This document shows, in pieces, positions 41,436 to 50,277 of a stretch of 64,000 nt of DNA. The notes beneath the pieces were generated by a model. The model ran no database searches and was not told the origin of the DNA. It saw only the letters and a list, made by a program, of their open reading frames with translations. The stretch spans positions 248,001 to 312,000 of the forward strand of contig NZ_QWJJ01000001.1 of NCBI RefSeq assembly GCF_003575965.1, read 5' to 3'. The first letter of the stretch is position 1. Every line of letters begins with the position of its first letter. Position numbers and translations under genes: made by a program. Source of the stretch: Pseudooceanicola sediminis. Its GTDB lineage: Bacteria; Pseudomonadota; Alphaproteobacteria; Rhodobacterales; Rhodobacteraceae.

Positions 41436-43079
41436 ATGACGTATCGCAATACACCGCTGGGGCGGGTTCACCCGGCGGCCAGCATGTACGCCGATGAATT
41501 CAAGGCAGGCAAGCTGAGCCGCCGTGAATTTCTGACCCGCGCCTCTGCACTGGGCGTCGCCACGACAACCGCCTATGCCCTTGGCGGCATCGCACAAGAG
41601 GCACAGGCCCAGACAGCCGAGCCGAAGATGGGGGGCACGCTGCGCATGAACATGCAGACGCGCGCATTGAAGGACCCCCGCAGCTATGACTGGTCGGAAA
41701 TGGCCAACTTTTCGCGCGGCTGGCTGGAGTACCTCGTCGAGTACCAGAAAGACGGCTCCTTCGACCCGATGCTGCTGGAGAGCTGGGACGTAAATGACGA
41801 CGCCACCGAATACCTGCTGCATGTGCGCCCGGGCGTGACATGGAATAACGGTGATCCCTTTACCGCAGAAGACGTGGCATTCAACATCGCGCGCTGGTGC
41901 GAAGCCAATGCCGAGGGCAACTCCATGGCATCGCGCATGTCGTCGCTGATCGATGAAGAGACGGGCATGGCGCGGGATGATGCGATTACGGTTGTCGACG
42001 ACCAAACCGTCAAGCTGGTCTGCTCGGTGCCCGACATCACGATCATCGCGAACTTTGCCGACTATCCCGCAGCCATCGTGCACCAGAGCTACGATGGCGG
42101 CGATCCGTCGGAAAACCCCATCGGCACCGGCCCCTTCCTGCCCGAAGCCAACGAGGTTGGCGTCAAACAGGTGCTGATCAAGAACACCGATCACGACTGG
42201 TGGGGTACAGGTGCCTATCTGGACCGGATCGAATTCATCGATTTCGGCTCCGACATGGCGTCGTGGGTGGCAGCGGCGGATGCCGACGAGATCGACATGA
42301 CCTACCAGTCAACCGGCGAATTCATCGAAGTGCTGACGGCGATGGACTGGAAACAATCCGAGGCGATCACTGCCGCGACGCTGGCCATCCGGTTCAACCA
42401 GACCAACGCACCATATGACGACGTCAAGGTGCGGCAGGCACTGACCATGGCCGTCGACAACGCCGTTGTTCTGGAACTTGGCTATGCGGGCTATGGCACC
42501 GTCGCGGAAAATCACCACGTCTGCCCGGTACACCCCGATTATGCCGAGATCCCGGCAATCCCGACCGACACCGAAAAAGCCCGCGCAATGCTGGAAGAGG
42601 CAGGACATGCCGATACGGTGTTCGAGCTGATTTCGATCGACGATCAGTGGATTTCCGAAACCTGCGACGCGGTCGCGGCCCAGGTGCGCGATGCCGGTAT
42701 CAACATCGAACGCAAGATCCTGCCCGGTTCGACATTCTGGAATGACTGGCTGTCCTACCCGTGGTCCGCGACCGACTGGGCCATGCGTCCACTGGGCGTT
42801 CAGGTGCTGTCGCTGGCCTACAAGTCAGGCGTGCCGTGGAACGAATCCGCGATGTCGAACCCGGAGTTCGATGCGCTGCTGGCCGAGGCCCTGTCGATCG
42901 CCGACGCCGACAAGCGCAAGGACGTGATGGCCAAGCTGGAGCAGATCATGCTGGATGAAGGCGTGATGATCCAGCCTTACTGGCGGTCTCTCTACAACCA
43001 CGCCAAGCCCGAGGTGATGGGGGCAGACATGCACCCCTCGATCGAGCTGCATCACTACAAATGGTGGATCGACGCCTGA
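41436..43079 (+). CDS. ABC transporter substrate-binding protein, peptide/nickel family (Tat-type signal)
   Basis: A 547-residue periplasmic solute-binding protein of the SBP_bac_5 family. The N-terminal region holds a twin-arginine-like motif ([10 protein letters not shown], Arg29-Arg30) followed by a hydrophobic stretch and a probable AQA cleavage near residue 58, so export folded via Tat is likely. The [18 protein letters not shown]-type block (seen as [17 protein letters not shown]) is the family signature. It starts a four-gene importer operon. Ligand unknown; oligopeptides or other small amphipathic compounds are possible. Confidence 0.92.
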   Translation: MTYRNTPLGRVHPAASMYADEFKAGKLSRREFLTRASALGVATTTAYALGGIAQEAQAQTAEPKMGGTLRMNMQTRALKDPRSYDWSEMANFSRGWLEYLVEYQKDGSFDPMLLESWDVNDDATEYLLHVRPGVTWNNGDPFTAEDVAFNIARWCEANAEGNSMASRMSSLIDEETGMARDDAITVVDDQTVKLVCSVPDITIIANFADYPAAIVHQSYDGGDPSENPIGTGPFLPEANEVGVKQVLIKNTDHDWWGTGAYLDRIEFIDFGSDMASWVAAADADEIDMTYQSTGEFIEVLTAMDWKQSEAITAATLAIRFNQTNAPYDDVKVRQALTMAVDNAVVLELGYAGYGTVAENHHVCPVHPDYAEIPAIPTDTEKARAMLEEAGHADTVFELISIDDQWISETCDAVAAQVRDAGINIERKILPGSTFWNDWLSYPWSATDWAMRPLGVQVLSLAYKSGVPWNESAMSNPEFDALLAEALSIADADKRKDVMAKLEQIMLDEGVMIQPYWRSLYNHAKPEVMGADMHPSIELHHYKWWIDA

Positions 43080-43198
43080 TCCCGCTGCCGGGGCCGCCGC
43101 TGACAGCTGGCCCCGGCGATCATAGTGCTTCCACCTCCTGCGGACGCCAGAACAATAAGGGGCCATCGATGCCCCACCGCCACTGACAGGGATAGTGT

Positions 43199-44242
43199 AT
43201 GATCTTCTTCCTCTTGCGACGGACGGCGACGATGATCCTGACGGCCCTGTGCCTCAGCTTCATCGTCTTCTACCTGACCAATCTGCCGCCGAACCTTGAG
43301 AAGGTCGCTAAATTTCAGGGCAACAGCCGGATGACCGACGAAGAGGTCGCACGCTGGCTGGATCATAATGGCTATACCCGTCCGACCTACGTCCGCTACG
43401 GAGAGTGGCTCGGGGTCGTGCCCGGATGGACAGACGAGCGCGACGGCACGACAACCGGGCGCTGCATCGGGACAGGAGAGAGCGCCGACACCGCGCCACG
43501 GTTCTGCGGCATCCTGCAAGGCAACTGGGGCCGCAGTACGGTGTTCCGCGAGGATGTCAGCCATATCGTTGCGATCCGGCTGGCGCAGACCGGCAAGCTG
43601 ATGTTCTGGGTGATGCTGATGATGGTGCCGATGGCGCTGCTGATCGGCGTTCTGGCCGGCATGCGAGAGGGGTCGAAGCTGGACCGCGCGTTGTCGACGG
43701 TTTCCATCATGACCACGGCGACACCGGAATACGTCTCGGGGGTGATCCTGATTGCCGTGTTTGCCTCCTCTGCCGTGGGGCTGAAATGGTTCAAGGGCAC
43801 GGCGACATCGGCCATGGATGGCGCGAATTTCGAGAATTTCTTTCTGCCGGTACTGACCATCGCGCTTTATGGCACGGGCTATGTCGCACGGATGACGCGG
43901 GCGTCGATGGCCGAGGTGATGACGGCACAATACGTGCGGACCGCGCGCCTGAAAGGCGTGTCGTTTCGCAACATCGTGCTGAAACATGCCCTGAGGAATG
44001 CCCTGATTGCCCCCTTCACAGTGATCATGCTGCAATTTCCATGGTTGCTGAACGGAGTGGTGATTGTCGAAACGTTGTTCAATTTCAAGGGGCTGGGCTG
44101 GGCTTTGGTTCAAGCCGCCGGGAACAATGACATCGACCTGCTGCTGGGCATTTCGGTGGTTTCGGTGATCGTGGTCCTGGTGACGCAGCTGATTTCGGAT
44201 ATCGGCTATGTCTACCTGAATCCGCGCATCCGGATGTCCTGA
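43199..44242 (+). CDS. ABC transporter permease, DppB/OppB type
   Basis: A 347-residue inner-membrane permease. One N-terminal helix is followed by an unusually long periplasmic segment of about 100 residues (31-130) and then five helices in the C-terminal half. The EAA-like loop that contacts the ATPase is seen as YVRTARLKGVSFRNIVLKHALRNAL with the usual Gly. It pairs with the next gene to form the channel; 119 nt separate it from the binding-protein gene. Confidence 0.92.
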   Translation: MIFFLLRRTATMILTALCLSFIVFYLTNLPPNLEKVAKFQGNSRMTDEEVARWLDHNGYTRPTYVRYGEWLGVVPGWTDERDGTTTGRCIGTGESADTAPRFCGILQGNWGRSTVFREDVSHIVAIRLAQTGKLMFWVMLMMVPMALLIGVLAGMREGSKLDRALSTVSIMTTATPEYVSGVILIAVFASSAVGLKWFKGTATSAMDGANFENFFLPVLTIALYGTGYVARMTRASMAEVMTAQYVRTARLKGVSFRNIVLKHALRNALIAPFTVIMLQFPWLLNGVVIVETLFNFKGLGWALVQAAGNNDIDLLLGISVVSVIVVLVTQLISDIGYVYLNPRIRMS

Positions 44243-44256
44243 GGAGGATCGAAACC

Positions 44257-45453
44257 ATGGAAGACCTGTCCTGGGGCGCGATCATTCTGCGCATCCTCAT
44301 CCGCTTCATCCCCGTGTGGATCGCGTTGGCTGTTACATTCGGCCTGTCGATCGCCTTCAAGCGGCGGCTGGGCCTGTATGGCAAGCTGTTCGACAATACC
44401 ATCGGCGCGGTGGGTTTCGGGCTGGTGATGTTCTGGGTGTATACGGCACTGGCTGTGGGACTGTTCGACTGGATCGTGACGCATGATCCACTGTCGGCGG
44501 CGACCGGCATGAAGAACAAGCTGCCCGGCACCCCGCTCCGCGGCGCCGCCGAGGGGGAATATCCCTATTACCTGCTGGGTGGCGACACGCTGGCGCGGGA
44601 TGTGTTCAGCCGGATGATCGAGGGCGCCTGGGTGGTGATCCGCATCGCGCCGCTGGCGACACTGTTTTCCTTCATGGTCGGGATCACGCTGGGACTGCCG
44701 GCAGGCTATATCGGCGGCAAGCTGGACACCGGGTTGAGTTTTCTGGCCAACCTGATCCTGGCGTTTCCCGTGATCTTGCTGTTCTATCTGCTGGTGACAC
44801 CCGAAATGGTCGAAACCGGCATCCCGAGCTACATGGCCATCGTGCTGTTCCTGTTTCCCATCGTTTTCCTGATCGTGCTGATCAATGCACGGTTCCATAC
44901 GCAGCCCACACGGCGCAATATCATCCTTGTGGTGCTGCTGGTCGTGTTGGGCTGGTTGTATCTGTCGTTGATTTCGGACCCGATAACGGTGGTGCGGTTC
45001 TGGCCAAGCGAGCTGGATCTGTTCAACGTGCCGGCCGGGATACTGGTGGTGTTCGTCTCGGTCGTCTTCGTCAACGCGCCAACCGTGTTTCGCATCGTGC
45101 GGGGGCTGACGCTGGACATCAAGACGCGCGACTACGTGGCCGCGGCCCAGACCCGTGGCGAGGGCCCATGGTACATCATGTTGTGGGAGATCCTGCCAAA
45201 CGCGCGCGGGCCGCTGATCGTCGATTTCTGCCTTCGCATCGGGTATACGACGATCTTGCTCGGTACGCTGGGTTTTTTCGGACTGGGCTTGCCCCCCGAG
45301 AGCCCGGACTGGGGCAGCACCATCAACCAGGGGCGCAAGTTGCTGTCGATCTATCCCCATGCCGCAATCGTGCCCGCCGTGGCGCTGCTGAGCCTTGTGC
45401 TGGGCCTGAACCTGTTGGCAGACGGGTTGCGGGAAGAAAGCCTCAGGGACTGA
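44257..45453 (+). CDS. ABC transporter permease, DppC/OppC type with internal insertion
   Basis: A 398-residue permease, about 100 residues longer than typical DppC. The core is recognised by GGDTLARDVFSRMIEGA, GLPAGYIGGKLD and the EAA loop DYVAAAQTRGEGPWYIMLWEILPN. Between the helix ending in LLFYLLVTP and the EAA loop region lies an insertion with two extra hydrophobic segments (about 190-235). The N-terminus also carries two helices before the domain. Start is 14 nt after the previous gene, with GAGGA as ribosome binding site. Confidence 0.9.
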   Translation: MEDLSWGAIILRILIRFIPVWIALAVTFGLSIAFKRRLGLYGKLFDNTIGAVGFGLVMFWVYTALAVGLFDWIVTHDPLSAATGMKNKLPGTPLRGAAEGEYPYYLLGGDTLARDVFSRMIEGAWVVIRIAPLATLFSFMVGITLGLPAGYIGGKLDTGLSFLANLILAFPVILLFYLLVTPEMVETGIPSYMAIVLFLFPIVFLIVLINARFHTQPTRRNIILVVLLVVLGWLYLSLISDPITVVRFWPSELDLFNVPAGILVVFVSVVFVNAPTVFRIVRGLTLDIKTRDYVAAAQTRGEGPWYIMLWEILPNARGPLIVDFCLRIGYTTILLGTLGFFGLGLPPESPDWGSTINQGRKLLSIYPHAAIVPAVALLSLVLGLNLLADGLREESLRD

Positions 45454-45462
45454 TTACAGGTT

Positions 45463-45500
45463 CCGGACCGGGGGCCAGCCCCCGGACCCCCGGGATATTT
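45463..45500. repeat. GC-rich hairpin element, probably a dispersed intergenic repeat
   Basis: CCGGGGGC and GCCCCCGG form a tight hairpin (45468-45485) followed by GGACCCCCGGGATATTT. From memory this resembles an extragenic element frequent in Rhodobacteraceae genomes. It is placed inside the importer operon, between the second permease and the ATPase gene, where it could adjust mRNA stability. Confidence 0.5.
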
Positions 45501-45573
45501 TGCAACAGGGAAACCAGGGCAGACCTGCCCGCCGCGATTGAAACAGGGGCCCACAAACCCCGGGAGAGGTGTC

Positions 45574-47655
45574 ATGGACGACGCGTATGACGGACCCATT
45601 CTGGAGATCGACAACCTGTCGATTTCCTTTTTCACGCGGCTGAGAGAGATCCCGGCGGTCATGGATTTTTCCGTTTCCGTACGCCCTGGTGAGGCAGTCG
45701 GGCTGGTCGGGGAAAGTGGCTGTGGCAAGTCGACGGTAGCTTTGGGAGTGATGCAGGATCTGGGGGTGAACGGCAGGGTCGTCGGAGGGACGATCAGGTT
45801 CAAGGGGCGCGATCTTGGCGCGATGAGCGACGGCGAATTGCGGGCAATCCGCGGCAGCGAGATTGCCATGATCTATCAAGAGCCGATGGCCAGCCTGAAC
45901 CCCGCGATGCGCATCGGCCAGCAGTTGATGGAAGTGCCGATGATCCATGAGGGGATCGGCGCGAAAGAGGCGCGGGCAAGGGCGCTTCAGGTGGTGACGG
46001 ATGTCAAGCTGCCCGACCCCGAGCGGATCCTGAAAGCCTTTCCACACCAGCTGTCGGGGGGCCAGCAGCAGCGCATCGTCATTGCCATGGCGCTGATGTC
46101 GAAACCCGCCCTGTTGATCCTGGACGAGCCGACGACGGCGCTGGACGTGACCGTGGAGGCCGCCATTGTCGAACTGGTGCGGGATCTTGGCAAGAAATAC
46201 GGAACATCAATGCTGTTCATCAGCCACAACCTTGGCCTGGTGCTGGAGACCTGTGACAAGATCTGCGTGATGTATTCCGGCGAGGCGGTGGAGCGTGGGT
46301 CGATCGGAGATGTCTTCGACAGCATGCGCCATCCCTATACACAAGCGCTGTTCCGGTCCATTCCGCTGCCCGGGGCCGACAAGACAGCGCGACCGCTAAA
46401 AGCCATTCCGGGCAATTTCCCCCTGCCGCATGAGCGCCCGCCCGGGTGCAACTTCGGCCCCCGTTGCGACTATTTCGAAGCTGGACGATGTGATGTGCAG
46501 GACATTCCGATGGCGCCTGTCACAGGCGACGCGGCGCATACCACGCGGTGCCTGCGACATGACGAGATTGACTGGCACGCCGATTATGGCGCGGGCACGC
46601 AGAACACCAAGGGCGAGATCGGGCGCACGGTGCTGAAGGTTCAGGATCTGAAGAAATATTACGAGGTCGCGGCCTCGGCTTTGTTTGGCCGGGGCGAAAG
46701 GAAGGTCGTGAAGGCCAATGAAACCCTGAGTTTCGAGGCCCGCGAAAGCGAGACCCTGGCGATTGTCGGCGAGAGCGGTTGCGGCAAGTCCACCCTGGCC
46801 AAGGTGCTGTTGGGGCTGGAAACAGCGACCTCTGGCACGATTCTGCTGGATGATCGCGAAATTCAGAACACGGCGATCGAAAAGCGCGGGGCCCGCACGA
46901 TTGCAGATGTGCAGATGGTGTTTCAGAACCCCTTTGACACGCTGAACCCGTCGATGACCGTGGGACGGCAGATCACCCGCGCGTTGGAGGTTTTCGGCAT
47001 CGGAGACAGCAACGCGGCCCGACGGGAGCGAATGCTGACGCTGCTCGACCTGGTGAAACTGCCGCGCGCCTTTGCCGACCGCATGCCGCGACAACTGTCG
47101 GGGGGGCAAAAGCAGCGGGTCGGGATAGCACGGGCCTTTGCAGGTGGTGCACGGATCGTGGTGGCGGATGAACCGGTTTCGGCGCTGGACGTGTCGGTAC
47201 AGGCCGCTGTGACGGATCTGCTGATGGAAATTCAGCGCGAGGAAAAGACCACTCTGCTGTTTATCTCTCATGATCTGTCGATCGTGCGCTATCTCAGCGA
47301 CCGCGTGCTGGTCATGTACCTTGGCCATGTGGTCGAGATCGGGACAACGGATCAGGTCTTTGCCCCGCCCTATCACCCCTACACCGAGGCCCTTTTGTCT
47401 GCCGTGCCGATTGCCGATACGACAGTTGAAAAGGCACATATCGTGCTGGAGGGGGATATTCCCTCTGCGATGAATCCGCCGACCGGATGCCCGTTTCAGA
47501 CGCGGTGTCGCTGGAAATCCATGGTGCCGGACGACCTGTGTGACCGCGAGGTCCCCCCCCGCCGCACGATTGCCGACGGGCATGAAATCAAGTGCCACCT
47601 GGCGGATGCACAGTTTCAGCAGATGGAACCGGTCATCAGGACCGCAGCAGAGTGA
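45574..47655 (+). CDS. Fused double ATPase of a peptide-type ABC importer (DppD-DppF fusion)
   Basis: A 693-residue protein with two complete ABC ATPase domains. The first has Walker A GESGCGKST at about 46-54 and signature LSGGQQQR; the second has Walker A GESGCGKST at about 397-405 and LSGGQKQR. Each domain ends with the oligopeptide-transporter C-terminal extension containing a cysteine cluster (CNFGPRCDYF and CPFQTRCRW). It drives the two permeases encoded just upstream. The ATG at 45574 follows a GGGAGAGG ribosome binding site; a longer frame from 45538 lacks one. Confidence 0.95.
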   Translation: MDDAYDGPILEIDNLSISFFTRLREIPAVMDFSVSVRPGEAVGLVGESGCGKSTVALGVMQDLGVNGRVVGGTIRFKGRDLGAMSDGELRAIRGSEIAMIYQEPMASLNPAMRIGQQLMEVPMIHEGIGAKEARARALQVVTDVKLPDPERILKAFPHQLSGGQQQRIVIAMALMSKPALLILDEPTTALDVTVEAAIVELVRDLGKKYGTSMLFISHNLGLVLETCDKICVMYSGEAVERGSIGDVFDSMRHPYTQALFRSIPLPGADKTARPLKAIPGNFPLPHERPPGCNFGPRCDYFEAGRCDVQDIPMAPVTGDAAHTTRCLRHDEIDWHADYGAGTQNTKGEIGRTVLKVQDLKKYYEVAASALFGRGERKVVKANETLSFEARESETLAIVGESGCGKSTLAKVLLGLETATSGTILLDDREIQNTAIEKRGARTIADVQMVFQNPFDTLNPSMTVGRQITRALEVFGIGDSNAARRERMLTLLDLVKLPRAFADRMPRQLSGGQKQRVGIARAFAGGARIVVADEPVSALDVSVQAAVTDLLMEIQREEKTTLLFISHDLSIVRYLSDRVLVMYLGHVVEIGTTDQVFAPPYHPYTEALLSAVPIADTTVEKAHIVLEGDIPSAMNPPTGCPFQTRCRWKSMVPDDLCDREVPPRRTIADGHEIKCHLADAQFQQMEPVIRTAAE

Positions 47656-47733
47656 TCTGCGGCCCCTGCCCAAGGCGTGCCGGCGGCCTGATTTCGCAGC
47701 GGTGATCTGAGTGCGGGAAAGTGCGGGCGCGTC

Positions 47734-48327
47734 TCAGCCGCCCCAGATGACCTTCACGTAGTTCTGCGTTTCGGCATAGGGGGGGATACCGCCGTACCGC
47801 TTGACCACTTTCGGACCCGCGTTATAGGCGGCAAGCGCCAGGGGCCAGGAACCGAATTCACGGTATTGAAGCGCCAGGTATCGCGCGCCGCCGTCCAGGT
47901 TTTCATATGGATCACTGGCATCGACGTTGAGGACGCGGGCGGTGTCAGGCATCAGCTGGGCCAGACCGAAGGCCCCCTTGACGGATTGCGCCGTTGCGCT
48001 CCAGCCGCTCTCCTGCTGCACGAGCCGCAAAAAGAGCCCCTCGGGCACCCCATGCCGCCGAGCGGCCGAGCGCGCCATGTCCAGGTACGGACCGTTGTAA
48101 CGACCTTTGTAGAGGGCCGTGCCCCATTTGGTCGGTGCTTCGAAAGCCTGAGGTTGCAGGCGGACCGAGGCCGAATATTGCTGCGCGGAGCGGGTGTCGA
48201 GAACCCTTGTCTGTGCGCTGAACTGTGCCTTGCGCGCCTTGGAGGCCAGAACGTCCGCGGAAACCGCTATCGGCAGGGCAAGCGCCATCGCCGTGGCGCA
48301 GAACAAAATGTGCAGCTTCACCCGCAT
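47734..48327 (-). CDS. Lytic transglycosylase (SLT domain)
   Basis: A 197-residue exported peptidoglycan lyase. A signal peptide (cleavage after AVSA near residue 24) is followed by about 60 residues of variable linker, then the goose-lysozyme-like SLT domain with catalytic Glu in QQESGW, the GAFGLAQLMP motif and YNAGP. It probably cleaves glycan strands in the periplasm. It converges on the importer operon and diverges from ssb, with 276 nt of non-coding DNA in between. Confidence 0.92.
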   Translation of the reverse strand: MRVKLHILFCATAMALALPIAVSADVLASKARKAQFSAQTRVLDTRSAQQYSASVRLQPQAFEAPTKWGTALYKGRYNGPYLDMARSAARRHGVPEGLFLRLVQQESGWSATAQSVKGAFGLAQLMPDTARVLNVDASDPYENLDGGARYLALQYREFGSWPLALAAYNAGPKVVKRYGGIPPYAETQNYVKVIWGG

Positions 48328-48603
48328 CCCCTTTTACCTGTCCCACCCGCCATCCCCCCAAAGGACATCGGGTCATCGTTTTCGGCGTGCACCTTAGCGC
48401 GGAGGCTTGAAAAATTGCACCCCTTTACGTCAACATCGGCAGCGGCCCGCCCATCGTGCCCGACGGGAGATATTTTCAGGGAACTTTTCTGAAACTTTAC
48501 CTTTCGTCGTCGCTCTGTTGTAACCCTGCAAACGGCTGCTGCGGATTCGCGGTCTGCCATATGGTTTAACGGATACGCTTTTCGAACGAAGGGGAATTGC
48601 GAC

Positions 48604-49140
48604 ATGGCTGGATCTGTCAACAAGGTCATCCTGATCGGCAATCTGGGGCGCGACCCCGAAGTGCGGAACTTTGCCAATGGCGGCAAGGTCTGCAACCTGC
48701 GGATTGCCACGTCCGAGACGTGGAAAGACCGCAACAGTGGCGAACGCCGTGAGCGGACGGAATGGCATTCCGTCGCCATCTTTTCCGAACCCCTGGTGCG
48801 CGTCGCGGAACAATACCTGCGCAAGGGATCCAAGGTCTATATCGAAGGCCAGCTTGAAACCCGCAAGTGGCAGGATCAAAGCGGCGTCGACAAGTATTCG
48901 ACCGAAATCGTGTTGCGCCCCTTCAAATCCGAACTGACCATGCTGGATGGCCGTAACGAAGGCGGCAGCGGCGGTGGCGGCGGTTCCTTTGGCGGCGGTG
49001 GTGGCGGTGGCTACGATGACCGTGGTGGTTCGGGTGGCGGCTATGACGACCGTGGCGGCTCGGGCGGCGGCTACGGTGGCGGCAGCGGCGGTGGCGGTGG
49101 TACCCCCAACCGCGATATCGACGACGAAATCCCGTTCTGA
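48604..49140 (+). CDS. ssb: Single-stranded DNA-binding protein
   Basis: Binds ssDNA during replication, recombination and repair. The 178 residues comprise the N-terminal OB fold ([19 protein letters not shown], with the [10 protein letters not shown] strand), a glycine-rich linker (about 120-170) and the acidic C-terminal DDEIPF that recruits partner proteins. The linker contains a ten-residue tandem duplication. An imperfect LexA-like sequence lies about 120 nt upstream but is not convincing. A hairpin terminator follows. Confidence 0.98.
   Translation: MAGSVNKVILIGNLGRDPEVRNFANGGKVCNLRIATSETWKDRNSGERRERTEWHSVAIFSEPLVRVAEQYLRKGSKVYIEGQLETRKWQDQSGVDKYSTEIVLRPFKSELTMLDGRNEGGSGGGGGSFGGGGGGGYDDRGGSGGGYDDRGGSGGGYGGGSGGGGGTPNRDIDDEIPF
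49009..49068 (+). repeat. 30-bp tandem duplication in the ssb linker
   Basis: Two consecutive 30-nt units each encode [10 protein letters not shown]; they differ only at third codon positions, so the peptide repeat is maintained while the DNA has diverged. Confidence 0.85.
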
Positions 49141-49286
49141 TCGGCGGCCGGCGCCGCCCATAGCATCCAGTCCAGCAGGGTCAGAACAACAAAGACCGGC
49201 GCTGCCAGACCGATGAACACAAGCAAGGCCGCCTGCCATGTCGGGCGGCTTTGTTCTATTCTGAGGTCGGAAATATTCAGCGTCAT
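49071..49286 (-). CDS. Possible small membrane protein antisense to the ssb 3' end
   Basis: A 71-residue frame with a polar N-terminus ([17 protein letters not shown]), a clear hydrophobic helix ([23 protein letters not shown]-like, residues about 20-40) and a tail that becomes Pro-rich where it runs antisense to the glycine codons of ssb. The first 50 codons lie outside ssb and look protein-like; the last 23 could be chance. No strong ribosome binding site is visible. It may be a real single-pass protein of unknown function. Confidence 0.35.
   Translation of the reverse strand: MTLNISDLRIEQSRPTWQAALLVFIGLAAPVFVVLTLLDWMLWAAPAADQNGISSSISRLGVPPPPPLPPP
49228..49252 (+). terminator. Hairpin terminator after ssb
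   Basis: GCCGCC and GGCGGC arms are followed by TTTGTTCTATT, about 90 nt past the ssb stop. If the antisense small frame is real, this lies inside it. Confidence 0.6.
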
Positions 49287-49332
49287 GGCCAGCATTAACC
49301 ATAAATAAGGTTTTCACAGTCTTAACAGGTCT

Positions 49333-50205
49333 ATGAAAGCTGATGGATTTGCCGGTTTCGAAACAACGAAAGAGGCCGCTGTGGCCCGGCCCGCGGCTGA
49401 TGCAGTGCGTCTACAGCAGCATCCCTTCTACGCGACGACGCTGGCAGCCCTGGGGGCACAGGTCGGTGTGCTTGAGGATGATGGGACAACTCTCGTCGTC
49501 GAACGTCGCATCGGCCCCCTGTGGCTGTCCTGGCTGCCGGCACCGCGCAGGTTGCCGGATTTCACAAAGCTCCACCGGATCACGTTGCTCAGCGCAAGGG
49601 ACATGTCGATGGACGCCGCCTTGCGCGGCACCGGCGCGATCCCTGTCATGACGCCGCAAACACATGCCGTGCTCGACCTGGCACGACCCGACGACCTGCG
49701 CCGCAGCGGCATGCACCAGAAATGGCGCAACCGTCTGTCGTCCGGCGAACGCAAGTCGCTTACCGTCACCCACAGCCGGTTTGGCGCTGCGCCGGGCCAT
49801 TGGCTGTTGCCCCTGGATCGCGCGCAACGTCAGCAAAGGGGCTACCGCGCCCTGCCCCACAGCTTTGCTCTCAGCTGGCCAGACAGCCGGTTGTTCGTTG
49901 CAAGATCGCGTGGCACGCCAATTGCCGCCCTGCTCCTCCTGCTGCACCACCCCGGCGCCACCTATCACATCGGCTGGAGCGGATGGGAAGGACGCGCGGC
50001 CTCTGCGCAAAACCTGCTGATCTGGCAGGCGAGCTGTTGGCTGAACGCGCGCGGCTTCACGCAACTGGATCTCGGGGTGGTCGACACGGTGCGCAGCGCA
50101 GGCCTGGCGCGGTTCAAGCTGGGCACAGGCGCCAGATGCGAACAATCGGGCCACACGTGGCTCTATAGTCGCGCAACCGCCCCCCTTGGGCGGCTGATCG
50201 GCTGA
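49333..50205 (+). CDS. GNAT/BioF2-like acyltransferase
   Basis: A 290-residue protein that resembles the FemAB/BioF2 (acetyltransferase PF13480-type) group: RSGMHQKWRNRLSSGER in the middle is the typical basic helix, and RSRGTPIAALLLLLHHPGATYHIGWSG is the strand-turn that in these enzymes carries the active face; LDLGVVD near the C-terminus is also seen. No signal peptide or membrane segment. It may modify a cell-wall or polysaccharide substrate, but that is family inference only. Confidence 0.75.
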   Translation: MKADGFAGFETTKEAAVARPAADAVRLQQHPFYATTLAALGAQVGVLEDDGTTLVVERRIGPLWLSWLPAPRRLPDFTKLHRITLLSARDMSMDAALRGTGAIPVMTPQTHAVLDLARPDDLRRSGMHQKWRNRLSSGERKSLTVTHSRFGAAPGHWLLPLDRAQRQQRGYRALPHSFALSWPDSRLFVARSRGTPIAALLLLLHHPGATYHIGWSGWEGRAASAQNLLIWQASCWLNARGFTQLDLGVVDTVRSAGLARFKLGTGARCEQSGHTWLYSRATAPLGRLIG

Positions 50206-50277
50206 GTTCTCGCCTTTCCTCTGGCAATTCTCGCCGAGCCGGTATAGGCGCGAGCGCAAGCTAATAAGGGATGTCCA

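Noticed and set aside
48481-48495. GAAC-N7-AAAC upstream of ssb as a LexA box
   Set aside because: One half deviates and the site is about 110-120 nt from the start, so it is weaker than the recA and 20901 sites; not listed as an operator.
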